Of a stretch of DNA of 46,452 nt, positions 44,120 to 46,452 are shown in pieces. The translations under genes and the position numbers were made by a program. The notes beneath the pieces are model-generated. The model did no database searches and was not told where the DNA came from. It worked only from the letters and a program-made list of their open reading frames with translations. Within the stretch, counting starts at the first letter, position 1; each line of letters opens with the position of its first letter. Source of the DNA: SAR324 cluster bacterium SAR324-CTD7B (GTDB lineage Bacteria; SAR324; NAC60-12); assembly GCA_002082305.1 (NCBI GenBank), contig LSNO01000147.1, forward strand, positions 1-46,452, written 5' to 3'.

Positions 44120-46345
44120 CTAAAAATTATCATGATCCACGGGAGGAATTTCTTTTGTTCCTGTATTTTTCGATTCACCAATTGCACTCAATTTTTTTTC
44201 TTTTTCCAGCATTTGCCTATAAACTTCACAATTAATAATCAACTGCTCATGCTTACCTTGCCCAACTACTTTACCTCCATCTAATACAATAATTTTATCA
44301 TAATTCGAAATTGAATCTAATTCATGACTTATTACATTTTGAGCATCGACTACAGTTCTATCACTGGCGATAGTAGAAAAGTTATCTTGTAATTTAATTC
44401 GGGTATCAATATCCAGTGAATCCGCAAACTCATCCAGAAGCAATACCTTAGGATTTGCAAGCAAAGCCCTTGAAAGTGCAAGCAGGCTTGCAGCTCCACC
44501 AGCCAATTGGCTGGCGGTTTCATCAATTGTTGTATGAATACCTTCAGGCAGTTTTTGAAGGTGTTCATCAAATCCTGTTAAAGCAAAAATGTGTGCAAGT
44601 TCAATTTTACCAATGTTGTGTGTCACCCGGGACATATTGTCTTCAATTGTACCTTTAAAAAAAATGGGTTTTTTATCCAAAAGCATTACCTGCGAACGGT
44701 AATATGATAAATCATATTGATTTATTCCTACTCCATCTATATCCATTCTACCTTCTGTAGGACGATATGTTCCTGCAATCATATTTAACAATGTACTTTT
44801 GCCAGCCCCAGTAGGACCTACTACTCCGACTTTGGATTTGGGTGTTAGTTCAAAAGATAATTTGTTTAATGCTTTTACATCTCCAAAATTCATTGAAATA
44901 TTATCAAAAGTATATTTTCCACTTATGGCTGAGTGAACACCTGCTCCCATTTGTTCTTTCCCCTTATTCCAAATGTCACCTATATGAGATATAAGGCCTA
45001 ATACTTGACTTCTTTCACCAAATAAAGTGATCGCTGCAATAATCGGCGAGGTCAATTTTCCAGCAACCATATTAATCGCAATGATTGAACCGGCAGAAAG
45101 TTCCCCAGCGAAAACTAATTGTACTCCAGTGAAGATAATTGCAATTGTCATAGCATTTTGAAGGAAGCCATTAATCTCAGTAGATGTGCTGTTTACCTGA
45201 TTTTTCTTTGATCTTAGCATAATTGAAGCAGCAGCAGATTTTCGCCAATTTTTCCTCTCTGACTCTTCCTCTTCAAACTCCTTGAGCATTGTCATTCCAT
45301 GCAGGGTTTCGCGAATCAGGCTGTTTTTACTATTTTCCACTTCGTTAAGAATTTCTGGTGATTTACCTGCAATATTGTTAAAAATGATTTTGTTAAAACC
45401 CATCAATAGTGAAAATCCAAGCACTATTATTCCCATAAGGAAATTATAGGCAAACATAACTGGGACAAAAACGAGAACAGCAGTCAAATCGAAAACTACC
45501 TTAAACACTCTCATGACCAAAGTATTCCTTAATGCTGTAATTGATTGCATTGAGCCACCGAATTTAGTTATGTTTTCTCCTTGAACTTCTATTAAGGGTA
45601 ACCCCAGCAATTTGTCGAAGATATCAGTTGCAATTCTGGACTCAAGTATATCTCCTATATAGTTGAAAATGTAATCGCGAATAAAACCCATTATTGCATT
45701 AAATATTAACGCAACAACAACTCCTGCTGTCAGTACATATAAAGTAGAAATAGCTTTATATCCTACTACTTTATCTAACGCTATCTGTATGAAAATTATA
45801 GGAGTAAATGATAATATATTCAGTAGGATAGAAATTATGAAAGCACAAAGAAGCATATATCTGCATTTCCATAATTCAGGAAGGAACCATTTTACATCAA
45901 AAGGTCTTTCTTTACTTTCAATACCTCTCAGTGCATTTACTGAAATAACAATATTTTTCCAAAGTTTCTCAAATTCATTTATTCCAACTTCCTGTTGCCT
46001 AGCCTGAGGGTCTAAAGGGTCAAGAAACTTAATAAAATAATCATCGTCTTTCTTCAGTACACTTAATGCTATTATTGACTGACCATTCGTGAATGGAACA
46101 GCACAGGGAAAAACGAAATGTTTGTCCTTAAAATCATCTATTGAAATATTAATTGGATTTGCTTCAAGTTTTTTCTCAGCAAGAAAAGCATTTAATTCTC
46201 TAGTGGTTTTTGGAGGATCGCCTTCAGGAAATTTTTTTTCTACCTCTTCACGATTTATATATACTCCATGCCTCCTGGTAGTCAAGGAGACACAATAAGC
46301 CAGCCTGTGGTCAACAAGAATTTCATTTTTTTTCTTGCCAAACAT
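44120..46345 (-). CDS. Type I secretion-type ABC transporter with C39-like domain
   Basis: A 741-residue exporter with the HlyB layout. Residues 1-140 resemble a C39 peptidase domain, but the catalytic cysteine is absent (DHRLAYCV, His where Cys is expected), as in the non-cleaving C39-like domains of RTX exporters. Membrane domain about 155-450, ATPase domain about 475-715. Walker A (GPTGAGKST, 510-518), Walker B (VLLLDEF) and the H-loop (ISHELDS) are intact. The Q-loop glutamine position is lysine (about 558), and the signature reads LAGGA instead of LSGGQ. It likely pairs with the HlyD-type adaptor downstream. No RTX substrate is in the window. The upstream region is a large palindrome. 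Confidence 0.9.
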   Translation of the reverse strand: MFGKKKNEILVDHRLAYCVSLTTRRHGVYINREEVEKKFPEGDPPKTTRELNAFLAEKKLEANPINISIDDFKDKHFVFPCAVPFTNGQSIIALSVLKKDDDYFIKFLDPLDPQARQQEVGINEFEKLWKNIVISVNALRGIESKERPFDVKWFLPELWKCRYMLLCAFIISILLNILSFTPIIFIQIALDKVVGYKAISTLYVLTAGVVVALIFNAIMGFIRDYIFNYIGDILESRIATDIFDKLLGLPLIEVQGENITKFGGSMQSITALRNTLVMRVFKVVFDLTAVLVFVPVMFAYNFLMGIIVLGFSLLMGFNKIIFNNIAGKSPEILNEVENSKNSLIRETLHGMTMLKEFEEEESERKNWRKSAAASIMLRSKKNQVNSTSTEINGFLQNAMTIAIIFTGVQLVFAGELSAGSIIAINMVAGKLTSPIIAAITLFGERSQVLGLISHIGDIWNKGKEQMGAGVHSAISGKYTFDNISMNFGDVKALNKLSFELTPKSKVGVVGPTGAGKSTLLNMIAGTYRPTEGRMDIDGVGINQYDLSYYRSQVMLLDKKPIFFKGTIEDNMSRVTHNIGKIELAHIFALTGFDEHLQKLPEGIHTTIDETASQLAGGAASLLALSRALLANPKVLLLDEFADSLDIDTRIKLQDNFSTIASDRTVVDAQNVISHELDSISNYDKIIVLDGGKVVGQGKHEQLIINCEVYRQMLEKEKKLSAIGESKNTGTKEIPPVDHDNF

Positions 46346-46354
46346 AGCTAATCT

Positions 46355-46452
46355 ATTTTTAAGAAGGTCTTGTGATTTTCTTGTGAAGAAAAACGAAGAG
46401 GTATCTCTCTTCGTATTTCTTCACAAGAAAATCACAATACATTCTTAAAAAT
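46355..46452. repeat. Near-perfect palindrome with 46-bp arms at the window edge
   Basis: The left arm (46355-46400) and right arm (46407-46452) are complementary at 43 of 46 positions, with a 6-base centre. The innermost 31 bases differ at one position only. The right arm runs to the last base of the window, so the repeat may continue. It lies 9 bases upstream of the exporter start codon. Within each arm the heptamer CTTGTGA occurs twice in direct orientation. It could be a strong terminator/leader hairpin, a mobile repeat or a regulatory site. Confidence 0.9.

Overview
The window reads as chromosome of a Gram-negative (two-membrane) bacterium. It encodes a CcmCDE cytochrome c maturation set, an LptA/OstA-like LPS-transport protein, a TolC family protein, a type II secretion GspF and a type I secretion ABC transporter. 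The gene mix (NtrY-like kinase, single-chain GcvP, GatB, PyrG next to an Lpt-like gene) and the moderate-to-low GC resemble deltaproteobacteria-like marine lineages such as SAR324. That placement is an impression from memory, not the result of a search. I found no rRNA, tRNA or CRISPR array.

Layout. (1) 1-2548 is an AT-rich accessory segment: a tyrosine integrase, a translationally coupled but apparently frameshifted small ORF, and a run of 10-bp repeats. It ends just upstream of rbgA. (2) 3611-13825 on the minus strand looks like one long transcription unit, gcvP > RecE-like PD-(D/E)XK nuclease > Nudix-metallo-beta-lactamase fusion > rnr > typA > azlC > azlD, with several overlapping stop/start codons. 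(3) 14067-18057 is a mixed segment: a collapsed arsR/permease locus, a VKOR-like protein, a ParB-like protein and a GlpD-like oxidoreductase that lacks several expected substrate residues. (4) 18369-22277 on the plus strand is a three-gene ABC importer of the 2-aminoethylphosphonate type behind a structured leader, followed by a palindromic repeat and a frameshifted HAD phosphatase. (5) 23255-32176 on the minus strand runs gatB > ccmC > ccmD > ccmE > ntrY-like kinase > yjbQ > pyrG > lptA-like > FKBP. (6) 32351-34059 on the minus strand holds msrB, a deoxyribonucleotidase-like HAD protein and a nucleoside deoxyribosyltransferase-like protein. (7) 34337-37164 on the plus strand is a TolC plus membrane-fusion-protein pair without an inner-membrane pump. 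It converges on hemH through a shared hairpin. (8) argJ is divergent from an unknown membrane protein that is coupled to gspF. (9) 42351-46345 on the minus strand is a type I secretion-like pair: an ABC transporter with a non-catalytic C39-like domain and a degenerate ATPase, and an HlyD adaptor carrying an N-terminal cyclic-nucleotide-binding domain. Its upstream region is a near-perfect palindrome with 46-bp arms that reaches the window end.

The least ordinary items are the cNMP-domain exporter with its palindromic upstream region, the RecE-like nuclease inside a housekeeping operon, the unknown Cys-cluster membrane protein coupled to GspF, and the GlpD-like enzyme with altered substrate residues. 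Several loci (14067-14781, 22431-23080, 386-671) show decay or frameshifts.
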